From contig NZ_JAEKJR010000002.1 of the NCBI RefSeq assembly GCF_017303155.1, forward strand, positions 2,170,001 to 2,234,000: a stretch of 64,000 nucleotides of DNA, in the 5' to 3' direction. The number at the start of each line of letters is the position of its first letter. Within the stretch, counting starts at the first letter, position 1. This stretch comes from Microbulbifer salipaludis (GTDB lineage Bacteria; Pseudomonadota; Gammaproteobacteria; Pseudomonadales; Cellvibrionaceae). Below the pieces are notes generated by a model that worked only from the letters and a program-made list of their open reading frames with translations, made no database searches and was not told the origin of the DNA. Position numbers and translations under genes: made by a program. Of the stretch, positions 12,323 through 21,476 are shown in pieces.

Positions 12323-15300
12323 CTAGGCCACTGTGTCCGCCGCGCCGGCATCCTTGGGCTTATGCCCGCCTTTTACCTTCTCGCGCAGGCTTTGTACCAG
12401 GCCGTAATAAATTGGCACGAGCAGGGTTGCAAAAATACTTGCAGCAAGCATGCCACCGAATACCGCCAATCCCAGGGACACCCGGCTGGCAGCGCCGGCG
12501 CCGGTGGCGATGACGAGCGGGAAAATCCCGAGGATGAATGACATCGACGTCATCAGTACCGCGCGGAAGCGCAGCCGCGTGGCCTCCAGCGCCGCCTCCT
12601 CGATGGATTTCCCCTGGTCACGCTGCGCCATGGCAAATTCCACCATCAAAATCGCGGTCTTCGCCGACATCGCGATCAGCAACACCAGGCCAATCTGGGT
12701 ATACAGGTTGTTGTCTTGCCCCATTAGCCAGCACGCCAGTAATCCACCGCCCAGGGCTATCGGGATCGCCATCAGCACCGCGATGGGAATAGACCAGCTC
12801 TCGTACTGGGCGACAAGAAACAGGTAGGCGAACAGCACCGCAAGGGAGAACAGGATCGGCGCCAGGTTACCCGCACTGATTTCCTCCAGGCTGGAACCGG
12901 TCCACTCGTAGCCGTAGCCCTGCGGCAGCCGCGCACCCAGTTCCTCCATCGCCTTCATTGCCTCGCCACTGGCATAGCCAGGCGCGGGTACGCCGTTGAC
13001 GCTGATACTGTTGTACATGTTGTAACGGTTCACTGTCTGCGGCCCGACGATCGGCACGACCTCGGCCACCGAGCTGACCGGCACCAGCCCACCGCTATTG
13101 GCGCGCACAAAAAAGCCATTCAGGTCCTGCTCATCATCGCGATAGGGCGCATCGGCTTGCGCCATTACCCGGAACATCTTGCCGAAACGGTTAAAGTCGT
13201 TGACGTAGAAGCCACCGAGATAAGTCTGTAGCGTCAGGTATACATCCGATAGCTGCAGCCCGAGTATGTGCGCCTTGTCCTTGTCCACTTCCAGTTGCAG
13301 CTGCGGTGTGGCCGCCTGATAGGTGGTGAAGGCGCGGCCGATTTCCGGGCGCGGGTTTGCCTCGCCGAGCAGTCCATAGACGACCGCGGCAAGTTCCTGG
13401 ATATCCCGCCCCTGCAGATCCTGGAGCACATATTCGAAGCCACCGATGGTGCCGAGGCCCGGCAGCGCCGGCACCGGGAACGCCTGCACTTCGGCCTCCG
13501 GGACCCCAGCGCCCAATGCCTGCACCTTGCCGAGAATGGCAAACTGGTTCAATTCCGGTGTCTTACGCTCTTCCCATGGGTGCAATATCACAATCATAAA
13601 AGCGGTATTGGGCGCCATGCTGCCAGACAACAGGCTGTAGCCGGGGATCGCCATCACCGAGGCAACACCGTCAAGTGCACCGATGTTTTCACTCAACCCC
13701 TCCACCACCTTCACCGTTCGCTGCAGTGAAGCGCCATCTGGCAACTGCACGTTCATCATGAAGAAGCCCTGGTCCTCGTCGGGAATAAACCCGGTGGGCA
13801 CCGTGCTGAACAGCCAGGCACACAGGGCACACACACCGGCGATGGATGCGAGCCCGATCATCGGGCGCCGCACACTGAAGCCTACGATCCTCACGTAGAG
13901 GCGGGTGGCACTGCGCAAGAAACGGTTAAATGGTCCGAACACCCCGGTCAGTTTCTCCCCGCCCTCGCCCTCGCCCTGCCCATTTTTGGGGCGCAACAAC
14001 AACGCACTGAGCGCGGGGCTCAGGGTCAGGGCATTGATACTGGAAATAAGCACAGCGATGGAAATGGTCAGGGCGAACTGCTGATACATTTTGCCGGTGA
14101 GCCCAGGCATCAGCATCACCGGCACGAAAACCGCAAACAATACTGCGGTAGTGGCGATCACCGGGCTCGTCACCTCACGCATGGACTGCATCGCCGCCTC
14201 CTGCGGCGCCAGCCCCTCGCCGAGCAGGCGCTGGGTGTTTTCCACCACGACAATGGCGTCATCCACCACCACACCAATAGCGAGGATTAACGCAAACAGG
14301 GTGACGGTATTAATGGTCATTCCCAGCGCCAGCATCACCGCAAATGTACCGATCAGTGATACCGGTATCGCCACCGCCGGAATCAGCGTGGCGCGCCAGT
14401 CCTGCAGAAATACATACACCACCACGATCACCAGAACCAACGCGATCAGTAATGTCTCCACCACCTCGGTGATCGAGGCGAGGACAAAATCGGTGGTGTC
14501 GTACAGAATCTCGAACCTCAAGCCCTCGGGGAAGCGCTGGGAGAGTATCTCCATCCTCGCATCAATGGCCTGTGCCACGCTCAGCGCATTTGCGTCCGGC
14601 AGCTGGTAGACCGCCAGTACCGCCGAGGGTTTGTTGTCGAGCTGCCCGAATGCGTTGTAACTCTGACTGCCAAGCTCAATACGCGCAATATCACTCAGCC
14701 GCACAATCGCGCCGCCGGGCTTCGAGCGGATGCTGATTGCGGCAAACTCTTCCACGCTCTCCAGGCGGCCCCGGGCAATGATGGTGTACTGGAACTGCTG
14801 CTCTTTCTGGATCGGTGGCGCGCCGATACTGCCCGCGGCCACCTGTAAATTCTGAGCGCGCACCGCCGCAATCACATCACTCGCCGTCACATCCAGCGCC
14901 GCCATTTTGTCCGGGTTCAGCCACAGGCGCATGGAGTAATCCTGGGCACCCAGGAACTGCACGTCACTGACACCATCCACCCGTGCCAGCTCATCGCGAA
15001 TAAAAATTTCGCCATAGTTGGCGAGAAACAGGTTGTCGAACTTGCCATCCGGGGATACCAGGTTCACCACCAGCAGAATGGTGTTCGACTTCTTCTCCAC
15101 GGTGACGCCGCTGCGTGTGACCTCTTCCGGCAGGCTCGGCGTCGCCTGCTGCACACGATTCTGCACATTCACCTGGGCGACGTCGCCGTCATAACCGCTC
15201 TCGAAGGTCACCGTGAGGCTATAGGAGCCGTCGCTGTTGCTGGTGGAGGACATATATTGCATACCCTCCACGCCGTTGACTTCCGCCTCGATGGGAATCG

Positions 15301-15487
15301 CCACACTGTCGCGCATCACTTCCGCGCTCGCCCCGGGAAAGGAAGCATTGACTTGCACTGTGGGTGGGCTGATATCGGGAAATTGGGCGATGGGCAGCAG
15401 CGGCAGCGACAGAATGCCCGCAAGACTGATCAGGATCGAAATCACCAGGGCGAAGCGCGGGCGACGGATGAATGTGGCACTGATCAT
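12323..15487 (-). CDS. RND multidrug efflux permease, HAE1 family
   Basis: Inner-membrane proton-drug antiporter of about 1,054 residues, the usual AcrB length. The opening ISATFIRRPRFALVISILIS is typical, with two large periplasmic loops and twelve predicted helices. The proton relay is intact: paired aspartates in LAIGVVVDDAIVVVENTQR (helix 4) and the lysine in LLIAMSAKTAILMVEFA (helix 10). The ATG at 15487 follows the adaptor gene by 39 bases, giving an adaptor-permease operon. No outer-membrane factor gene or local TetR regulator is present, so it probably uses a shared TolC-like channel. Confidence 0.95.
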   Translation of the reverse strand: MISATFIRRPRFALVISILISLAGILSLPLLPIAQFPDISPPTVQVNASFPGASAEVMRDSVAIPIEAEVNGVEGMQYMSSTSNSDGSYSLTVTFESGYDGDVAQVNVQNRVQQATPSLPEEVTRSGVTVEKKSNTILLVVNLVSPDGKFDNLFLANYGEIFIRDELARVDGVSDVQFLGAQDYSMRLWLNPDKMAALDVTASDVIAAVRAQNLQVAAGSIGAPPIQKEQQFQYTIIARGRLESVEEFAAISIRSKPGGAIVRLSDIARIELGSQSYNAFGQLDNKPSAVLAVYQLPDANALSVAQAIDARMEILSQRFPEGLRFEILYDTTDFVLASITEVVETLLIALVLVIVVVYVFLQDWRATLIPAVAIPVSLIGTFAVMLALGMTINTVTLFALILAIGVVVDDAIVVVENTQRLLGEGLAPQEAAMQSMREVTSPVIATTAVLFAVFVPVMLMPGLTGKMYQQFALTISIAVLISSINALTLSPALSALLLRPKNGQGEGEGGEKLTGVFGPFNRFLRSATRLYVRIVGFSVRRPMIGLASIAGVCALCAWLFSTVPTGFIPDEDQGFFMMNVQLPDGASLQRTVKVVEGLSENIGALDGVASVMAIPGYSLLSGSMAPNTAFMIVILHPWEERKTPELNQFAILGKVQALGAGVPEAEVQAFPVPALPGLGTIGGFEYVLQDLQGRDIQELAAVVYGLLGEANPRPEIGRAFTTYQAATPQLQLEVDKDKAHILGLQLSDVYLTLQTYLGGFYVNDFNRFGKMFRVMAQADAPYRDDEQDLNGFFVRANSGGLVPVSSVAEVVPIVGPQTVNRYNMYNSISVNGVPAPGYASGEAMKAMEELGARLPQGYGYEWTGSSLEEISAGNLAPILFSLAVLFAYLFLVAQYESWSIPIAVLMAIPIALGGGLLACWLMGQDNNLYTQIGLVLLIAMSAKTAILMVEFAMAQRDQGKSIEEAALEATRLRFRAVLMTSMSFILGIFPLVIATGAGAASRVSLGLAVFGGMLAASIFATLLVPIYYGLVQSLREKVKGGHKPKDAGAADTVA

Positions 15488-15526
15488 TGCCCGGCCACCC
15501 GCAACCACAGCAAAAACTGCCGGGGA

Positions 15527-16846
15527 CTATTTACCGTCAAAATATGCATCCGGCTCCTTGCCCTGTGTTGCGTCGTCTTGCTCTCGCTGTATCTGCGGAT
15601 CTGTCGCGCCGGATTCCCTGCGCTCCTGCTCGGTGACCTCGCCTTCGCGCAACGGCATGACCGGGCTCGCGGTGTCCGGGGGCTGAACCGTCTGCAACCC
15701 CTTGTATGGATCCAACTGGGTATTTTGCGGCGTAACCGGCTGCCCCGCATTCACCCGCTGCAGGCCATTGACGATCAGCCGCTCGCCGGCCTTGATGCCA
15801 TCGGTCACGGCCCACAACTCACCCTCGCGCTGGCCCAGCTCCAGGTAGCGCTTGTGCGCGATATCCTGGTCATCGACCACGTAAACAAAACGTCCCTGCA
15901 TGTCCTCCTGCACCGCTGCCTGGGGCACCAGCGGCTTGATGCCCTCGCTGCCGGAAAACACGCTGATCTCTACCCGCACAAACTGGCCCTGTATCAGCAA
16001 CTGCTCGGGATTGGGAAAGCGCGCTCGTACCAACGCCGAGCCGGTATTGGGGTCGATCTGGTTGTCCACAAAAACCAGCAAGCCCGGGTACGGATACATC
16101 TCGCCATTGGGCTGCTTGATGCGCACATCCCGTCGCTCCTGGGCGATCCCCTGCTGGCGACGCCGCGCCGCCTCCTCCTGCACCACAAACAAGCGGTGCT
16201 CCGGCACCTCGAAATTGACCAGGATGGGATCCATACGCACGATGGTTGTCAAAGGCTCAGACATTGGCCCCACCAAGGAGCCATCGGTAAACTGGCTGCG
16301 ACCGATGATGCCGGTCAAGGGCGCGCGGATTTCGGTGAAGCTCAGATTGAGCTCTGCGGTCTCCACATCTGCCTGTATCGCCTCCATCTGGGATTGCGCG
16401 GACTCGTAGTTGCCGGTGAGTTCATCCATCTGCACCTTGCTGATGGCGCCCGTGCGCACCAGCTCCTCTCCGCGGCGGTAATTGCGTTCCGCAATGGCGA
16501 GCGCCGAGCGCGCCTGGGACAGGTTCGCGCGCTGATTCTCCAGTGCCGCCACGAACGGTCGCGGGTCTATGACGTAGAGCAGCTCGCCCTCGCGAATCAT
16601 CTGCCCCTCGACAAAATTGCGGCTCTCGATATATCCCTCTACCCGCGGGCGCACCTTGTATTCGTCGGTTGCTTCCACGCGGCCCACGTACTCGTAGCGC
16701 GGCACAACCTGGTGCGCACGCGCTGTCAGCACCTCCACCGGCGGAGGTTTGGGTGCCTCCGGCGCTTCCTCCTCGGCACAGCCCTGCAGCCCCAACACAC
16801 CCAGGAGCCCCGACAGCAAAAAAACAAACACGAGAAAACGCGCCAT
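15527..16846 (-). CDS. RND efflux periplasmic adaptor (membrane fusion protein), lipoprotein
   Basis: Periplasmic adaptor linking the downstream RND permease to an outer-membrane channel. From the ATG at 16846 it has a lipoprotein signal ending LGVLGLQGC (Cys about 23). The lipoyl/barrel-sandwich halves flank a helical hairpin: GRVEATDEYKVRPRVEGYIE, then NQRANLSQARSALAIAERNY, then LNLSFTEIRAPLTGIIG. The C-terminal membrane-proximal domain ends in a charged, Gln-rich tail that is longer than usual. An upstream in-frame start would collide with the divergent Nudix gene promoter and is rejected. Confidence 0.94.
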   Translation of the reverse strand: MARFLVFVFLLSGLLGVLGLQGCAEEEAPEAPKPPPVEVLTARAHQVVPRYEYVGRVEATDEYKVRPRVEGYIESRNFVEGQMIREGELLYVIDPRPFVAALENQRANLSQARSALAIAERNYRRGEELVRTGAISKVQMDELTGNYESAQSQMEAIQADVETAELNLSFTEIRAPLTGIIGRSQFTDGSLVGPMSEPLTTIVRMDPILVNFEVPEHRLFVVQEEAARRRQQGIAQERRDVRIKQPNGEMYPYPGLLVFVDNQIDPNTGSALVRARFPNPEQLLIQGQFVRVEISVFSGSEGIKPLVPQAAVQEDMQGRFVYVVDDQDIAHKRYLELGQREGELWAVTDGIKAGERLIVNGLQRVNAGQPVTPQNTQLDPYKGLQTVQPPDTASPVMPLREGEVTEQERRESGATDPQIQREQDDATQGKEPDAYFDGK

Positions 16847-16947
16847 GGTAAACCGACCATCGCCACTGCAAAAAAGCCTACTTATGAATATAGAAGAAAG
16901 ATAAAGGGCCGACTGGCACTCCACCCTTTGGCGGGTATACTTCCGCC

Positions 16948-17484
16948 ATGAAATTTTGCAGCCATTGCGGCCACACCGTTGTATTTGAAGTCCCCACCGG
17001 CGACGACCGCCCCCGCCACCTGTGCCATAGTTGCGGCGCCATCCACTATGTGAACCCGCGGGTAATCGTCGGCACCCTGCCCTACCTGGGCGATCAAGTG
17101 CTGCTATGCAAGCGCGCCATCGAACCCCGCTACGGCCTGTGGACCCTGCCTGCGGGGTTTATGGAAAATGGCGAAAGCAGTGAGCAGGGGGCGCTCAGGG
17201 AATCCTGGGAAGAGGCCCGTGCCAACCTTCGCGTGGACGATCTCTTCTCGGTCTACGACATTCCCCACATCAACCAGGTCTACCTGATTTATCGCGGCGA
17301 ACTGACCGACACCGAGTTCGGCCCCGGGCCGGAATCGCTGGAAGTCGAGCTATTCGATGAAAAGGATATTCCCTGGCAGGAAATGGCGTTTCCGGTAATG
17401 ACAGAGACGCTGAAGCACTACTTCAACGACCGCGCGCAAGGGCAATTTTCCCTGCACCGGGGCGTAATCAAGCGAAAGCTCTAA
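16948..17484 (+). CDS. Nudix hydrolase with N-terminal zinc ribbon
   Basis: A 178-residue protein. Residues 4-30 carry two CxxC pairs (CSHCGH and CHSCGAIHYVNPR), the zinc ribbon of NudC-like and related ADP-ribose/NADH pyrophosphatases. The Nudix domain follows, with the box starting at GFMENGESSEQGALRESWEE. The glycine that normally follows EExG is Arg (EEARANL), a variant position; the metal-binding Glu residues remain. Probably a cytoplasmic nucleotide-diphosphate hydrolase; substrate not determinable. It is divergent from the RND adaptor across about 100 bases. Confidence 0.88.
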   Translation: MKFCSHCGHTVVFEVPTGDDRPRHLCHSCGAIHYVNPRVIVGTLPYLGDQVLLCKRAIEPRYGLWTLPAGFMENGESSEQGALRESWEEARANLRVDDLFSVYDIPHINQVYLIYRGELTDTEFGPGPESLEVELFDEKDIPWQEMAFPVMTETLKHYFNDRAQGQFSLHRGVIKRKL

Positions 17485-17545
17485 GCCCCCACTCAGCAGC
17501 CACCGAGCGACCCGGCGCCTGCCGGGATACCAGCATCTGCACAAA

Positions 17546-17863
17546 TCAGTTGCAGCGGTCGTCGAGTTTCCACAGGTCAAATGCGGGCTCTTCGTAGGGA
17601 TGCGCGTCGCGCATGGCCGCAAGTACCGCATCAACGACCGCATCCGCGCAGACGGTTTCCAGCCGGTACTCCGGCACCTGCTCCACCGCCCCCTGCTGGC
17701 CAATAAACGGCTGGCTGCCGTCCAACGGCCGGAATTGCCCGCTGCCCAACACCTGCCAGCAGCAACGGTCGTAGTCACCGATACGCCCGGCGCCGGCGGC
17801 AAAAATCGCCTGTTTCACCGGCTCCAGATGCGACTCGGGTATATAGATACACAGTTTGTACAT
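17546..17863 (-). CDS. YqfO/NIF3-like small protein
   Basis: A 105-residue protein matching the stand-alone YqfO insert-domain type of the NIF3 family: MYKLCIYIPESHLEPVKQAI at the start, AGAGRIGDYDRCCWQ in the middle and AHPYEEPAFDLW near the end. The fold resembles PII-like signalling proteins; no confirmed function. It lies 18 bases downstream of the CnoX gene and may be co-transcribed with it. Confidence 0.85.
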   Translation of the reverse strand: MYKLCIYIPESHLEPVKQAIFAAGAGRIGDYDRCCWQVLGSGQFRPLDGSQPFIGQQGAVEQVPEYRLETVCADAVVDAVLAAMRDAHPYEEPAFDLWKLDDRCN

Positions 17864-17881
17864 GGCTTCGATCCCTGCGGA

Positions 17882-18736
17882 TCAGAACATCAGGGTCATC
17901 AGTTTGCGCTGGTAGGTCGTCGCTACCGGGTCACCCGCTCCCAGTGCCTTGACGATATCCAGGTAGGCCTGCTTGGCCGCGCCATCGGCAAAGCCCAGGT
18001 CTTTGCGCAACAGGCCGAGCAGAATTTCCAGCGCCTCTTCGTGACGGTCCGCCTGACTGAGCTGTACCGCCAGCTTGTACGCAGACTCACTGTCGTCCGG
18101 GTTTTCCGCCAGCGCCTGTTGCAGAGCCTTGATTTCGGGGGAGTCGGCTGCGGCCTGCTTCAGTTCCAGCTGCGCCATCAGCTGCTGGTAGTCGGCATCC
18201 TGGTCCGCCATCAGAATCTTGCCCAGCACTTCTTCGGTGTCCTTGACCCGGTTCTTCTCCAGCAGCACGGCCGCATACTGCTTGGCAATGTCCGCGCGCT
18301 CGGCGGAATCTCCATAGGCCTGGCGCAACAGCGGCAGCGCCTGGTCCAGCTCGCCCTCCCCGACCAGCTTCTGCGCCTGCTGGTATTGCAGCTCCCAGGC
18401 TTTGGGCAGGTAATTGTCCAGCATTTCGCGGATCTGCTGTTCCGGCTGCGCGCCGGCAAAACCGTCCACCGGCTGGCCATCTTTCAACACCATTACGGTT
18501 GGCAGGCTGCGCACCCCGAGCTGCCCGGCCAGCGCCTGCTCGGTATCCGCGTTGAGCTTCGCCAGCAAAAACTGGCCCGCGTACTCATTGGCCAGCTTTT
18601 CCAGCACCGGCATCAGCTGCTTGCAGGGTTCGCACCAATCCGCCCATACGTCCACCACCACCGGGCGTTGCATGGACTCTTCGATCAATACTTGCTGGGC
18701 GTTCTCGGCGGTAACGTCGACAATAAAGCCTTCCAC
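17882..18736 (-). CDS. cnoX: Thioredoxin-TPR co-chaperone (CnoX/YbbN)
   Basis: A 284-residue cytoplasmic protein: thioredoxin fold (residues about 5-110) followed by a TPR-like helical region (about 115-284). The active-site pair is intact (VWADWCEPCKQLMP, Cys35 and Cys38), unlike Escherichia coli YbbN, which has lost one cysteine. The cis-proline segment is RSLPTVMVLKDG. CnoX proteins combine holdase activity with protection of thiols and hand clients to GroEL/DnaK. The repeat region shows A/L-rich helices such as YKLAVQLSQADRHEEALEIL. Confidence 0.92.
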   Translation of the reverse strand: MEGFIVDVTAENAQQVLIEESMQRPVVVDVWADWCEPCKQLMPVLEKLANEYAGQFLLAKLNADTEQALAGQLGVRSLPTVMVLKDGQPVDGFAGAQPEQQIREMLDNYLPKAWELQYQQAQKLVGEGELDQALPLLRQAYGDSAERADIAKQYAAVLLEKNRVKDTEEVLGKILMADQDADYQQLMAQLELKQAAADSPEIKALQQALAENPDDSESAYKLAVQLSQADRHEEALEILLGLLRKDLGFADGAAKQAYLDIVKALGAGDPVATTYQRKLMTLMF

Positions 18737-18843
18737 GGCTACTCCTGAATTCTGTGTTTCTAACCTGATGTTGATTTTGTGGCTGCGGCTAACAGGTGCG
18801 GCCGCAATCTGGCCGCATCATACCTGACCGCCAACCACCCGGA

Positions 18844-19149
18844 TTAACCTTTGCTGGCACCCAGGCACTGCGGGCTCTGCGGCGCCTGCCCTGCCCACTC
18901 CTCACCGGTGTAGAGGTGCAATGCCAGTGCGTGAATGGGCCCGGCCATCTCATCCGCCAGCACCGCGTACACTTTCTGGTGCCGCTGCACCTTGCGAACA
19001 CCGGTAAACGCCTCGCTCACCAGCACCACACGGAAATGCATCTCGGCCCCTTCGGGCACATTGTGCATGTGACTTTCACAGTCCACCTCGATGTGGGTCG
19101 GTGTAAAGGCATCACTCAGCTTTTGTTGAATATGTTCTGCCAGAGACAT
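18844..19149 (-). CDS. bolA: BolA family protein
   Basis: A 101-residue BolA/IbaG-type protein. SHMHNVPEGAEMHFRVVLVS and the helix FTGVRKVQRHQKVYAVLADE contain the conserved loop and the histidine that, with a monothiol glutaredoxin, coordinates a [2Fe-2S] cluster in this family. The expected role is iron-sulfur trafficking and stress/morphology regulation. The ATG at 19149 lies 16 bases downstream of the DjlA-like gene stop; a longer reading would overlap that gene. The C-terminal extension ends QCLGASKG. Confidence 0.93.
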   Translation of the reverse strand: MSLAEHIQQKLSDAFTPTHIEVDCESHMHNVPEGAEMHFRVVLVSEAFTGVRKVQRHQKVYAVLADEMAGPIHALALHLYTGEEWAGQAPQSPQCLGASKG

Positions 19150-19165
19150 TGGCGGGCTCCTCACT

Positions 19166-19954
19166 TCAAACCTGGTCAACCGCCGCCTGGCGCTTGCGCG
19201 CGGCGACAATGGTGTCGTAAGCCACGGTGACACTTTTCATCTGGTCTTCCGCATGGCGCATGAACTCTTCCGGCAGGCCCTTGGAGGCAATCTTGTCCGG
19301 ATGATATTCCGCCGCCTTGCGCCGGTAGGCAAGCTTCAACTCTTTGTCGCTCGCATCCGGGCTGCACTCGAGAATGTCGTAGTGCGCCTGCAGATTGCTG
19401 CTCCCAGTGCCCGCACCGCGATGACCAAACTCGTTGAACATGGCAGTAAAGATGGAGGCGTGCAGCCCGAGGGCTTCGGGAATCTTGCGCAGGATCTGCT
19501 CTTCCGCGGGATGCAACTCACCATCGGCAAACGCCACCGCAAACAGCAGGCGGTAGACCATTTCCCGCATGGCCTGATTGCGGATCAGCTGCCGATACTG
19601 CTGGGCGTAATCGTAGATGCTGAACTGATCGTCTTTAGCGTTCTGGAAAATCTTGATCGCCTGCTGGCGATCCTCAGCATTCAGGCGCAGGTTATTATTG
19701 ATGAAGTCATCAACCAGCTGGATTTCCGCTTTCGAAACCTGACCGTCCGCCTTGGCCATTTTTGCCAGCATGGAAAACAGCGCGACGATAAACACCGTCT
19801 GCGCACCCTCACGGTTCAGGGTCACACCCGCTTCACTCAGCTTCTTAAGGCCGGAGCCAAACGAACTCCCCACCCAGGCACCCAGTGCGGCACCGATGGG
19901 GCCGCCAAACATCATGCCGATGCCCGCACCAATACCCGCTCCCAACCAGGACAT
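19166..19954 (-). CDS. djlA: DjlA-like membrane co-chaperone (TerB-type domain plus J domain)
   Basis: A 262-residue J-protein. The N-terminal 40 residues form a small-residue-rich membrane segment (GAGIGAGIGMMFGGPIGAAL). A TerB/DjlA-N-like helical domain occupies about residues 50-165 (MLAKMAKADGQVSKAEIQLV and a second DGELHPAEEQIL acidic motif). The C-terminal J domain runs from HYDILECSPDASDKELKLAY and has the essential HPD motif (EYHPDKIASKGLP). It should recruit DnaK at the inner membrane. BolA follows on the same strand 16 bases later. Confidence 0.92.
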   Translation of the reverse strand: MSWLGAGIGAGIGMMFGGPIGAALGAWVGSSFGSGLKKLSEAGVTLNREGAQTVFIVALFSMLAKMAKADGQVSKAEIQLVDDFINNNLRLNAEDRQQAIKIFQNAKDDQFSIYDYAQQYRQLIRNQAMREMVYRLLFAVAFADGELHPAEEQILRKIPEALGLHASIFTAMFNEFGHRGAGTGSSNLQAHYDILECSPDASDKELKLAYRRKAAEYHPDKIASKGLPEEFMRHAEDQMKSVTVAYDTIVAARKRQAAVDQV

Positions 19955-20100
19955 AACCTCTCCTTTGCGGCACGGGCCTTACTCGGGGCCAGGCTGCCGC
20001 CCTGTTACAAAACGGCCGCCATCTTAACACGGCGGCCCGGGGCGGCGCCCGGTGCCCGCGCCCAATGCAGACTATCGAGTCAACGGTTGCTGCCGGACAC

Positions 20101-20124
20101 AAAAAACCCCGCCGCAGCGGGGTT
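20101..20124 (-). terminator. Rho-independent terminator of the oad operon
   Basis: The hairpin AACCCCGC-CGCA-GCGGGGTT (20105-20124) is followed on the minus strand by six T residues (A-run 20101-20106 on the plus strand). It lies 28 bases past the oadB stop and probably ends the oadG-oadA-oadB transcript. Confidence 0.85.
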
Positions 20125-20151
20125 GTGTAGCAGCAGGCAGACGCCAGCCCA

Positions 20152-21465
20152 TCAGCCGGTCATGGCGCGCACCATGGTGATCATGACACCGGCCGCCACC
20201 GCGGAGCCGATCACGCCGGCCACGTTGGGCCCCATGGCGTGCATCAACAGGAAGTTGTGCGGGTTGGCCTCCAGGCCCAGCTTGTTGGAGACTCGCGCCG
20301 CCATGGGCACCGCAGATACCCCGGCCGAACCAATCAGCGGGTTGATCTTGTTCTTGCTGACCGCGTTCAGCAACTTGGCCATCAACACACCGGCCGCGGT
20401 GCCGATGGCAAAAGCGACGATGCCCAGCGCCAGGATGCCGAGGGTTTTCGGGTCCAGGAACTTGTCCGCCGCCAGCTTGGAGCCGACCGACAGACCAAGG
20501 AAGATCGTGGTGATATTGATCAGCGCATTCTGCGCGGTATCGGACAGGCGAGATACCACGCCGCACTCCCGCATCAGGTTACCAAAGCAGAACATCCCCA
20601 GCAGCGGCGCCGCGTCTGGCAGGAACAGGGCCACCAGAATCAACAATACCAGCGGGAAGATGATTTTCTCGCGCTTGCTCACCGGTCGCAGCTGCACCAT
20701 CTCGATTCGGCGCTCCTGCTCGGTGGTGAGCGCGCGCATAATCGGCGGCTGGATCAGCGGCACCAGCGCCATATACGAATAGGCCGCAACCGCGATGGCA
20801 CCGAGCAGATCCGGCGCCAGCAGGCTCGACACGTAAATCGCCGTGGGGCCATCCGCACCGCCAATAATGCCGATCGCCGCCGCGTCCGCGACGGAGAAAT
20901 CCATGATCCCCGCCGCCGACATACCGACTGCGCCGAGCACCGTGGCGAAAATACCAAACTGCGCCGCCGCCCCCAGGAACAGGGTGCGGGGATTGGCCAG
21001 CAGCGGGCCGAAATCGGTCATCGCCCCCACGCCCATGAAGATCACCAGCGGGGCCACACCGGAAGCAATGGCCACGTTGTAGAAGTTGTACAACATGCCG
21101 TTGTTGAAGCCCGCATCGGCAGCAATCTGCTCCACACGCAGCTGCGCCGCCGCCGGCGCGTTTTCCAGCGCCACTTTGAGCCCCTCGACGGAGTCGAAGC
21201 CGGCCAGCCCCAGCGCTTGCGCCAGCTGCTCCATCACCCCGGCGTCCCCGGAGTAAATCGCCGCCTCGACCGCGGGCAGCGCCAGGTTGGCGCCGGGAAT
21301 ATTGGCAAGAATGCCGCCAAAGCCAATCGGCACCAGCAGCAGCGGCTCAAAGTTTTTACGAATGGCGAGAAACAGCAAACCAAGGCAGACCACTATCATG
21401 GAGAACTGCCCGACGGTCATCTGATAGGCGCCGGATGAGAGCCAGAGATTCGTTATATTTTCCAC
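20152..21465 (-). CDS. oadB: Oxaloacetate decarboxylase, sodium-pumping beta subunit
   Basis: Integral membrane subunit (437 residues) that decarboxylates carboxybiotin and couples it to Na+ export. Conserved features include the N-terminal [13 protein letters not shown], the segment [15 protein letters not shown] around the conserved aspartate of the ion path, [21 protein letters not shown], and [19 protein letters not shown]. Multiple long hydrophobic helices match the family. It starts 11 bases after oadA, in the standard G-A-B order. Confidence 0.96.
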   Translation of the reverse strand: MENITNLWLSSGAYQMTVGQFSMIVVCLGLLFLAIRKNFEPLLLVPIGFGGILANIPGANLALPAVEAAIYSGDAGVMEQLAQALGLAGFDSVEGLKVALENAPAAAQLRVEQIAADAGFNNGMLYNFYNVAIASGVAPLVIFMGVGAMTDFGPLLANPRTLFLGAAAQFGIFATVLGAVGMSAAGIMDFSVADAAAIGIIGGADGPTAIYVSSLLAPDLLGAIAVAAYSYMALVPLIQPPIMRALTTEQERRIEMVQLRPVSKREKIIFPLVLLILVALFLPDAAPLLGMFCFGNLMRECGVVSRLSDTAQNALINITTIFLGLSVGSKLAADKFLDPKTLGILALGIVAFAIGTAAGVLMAKLLNAVSKNKINPLIGSAGVSAVPMAARVSNKLGLEANPHNFLLMHAMGPNVAGVIGSAVAAGVMITMVRAMTG

Positions 21466-21476
21466 AAGTGCCCCCG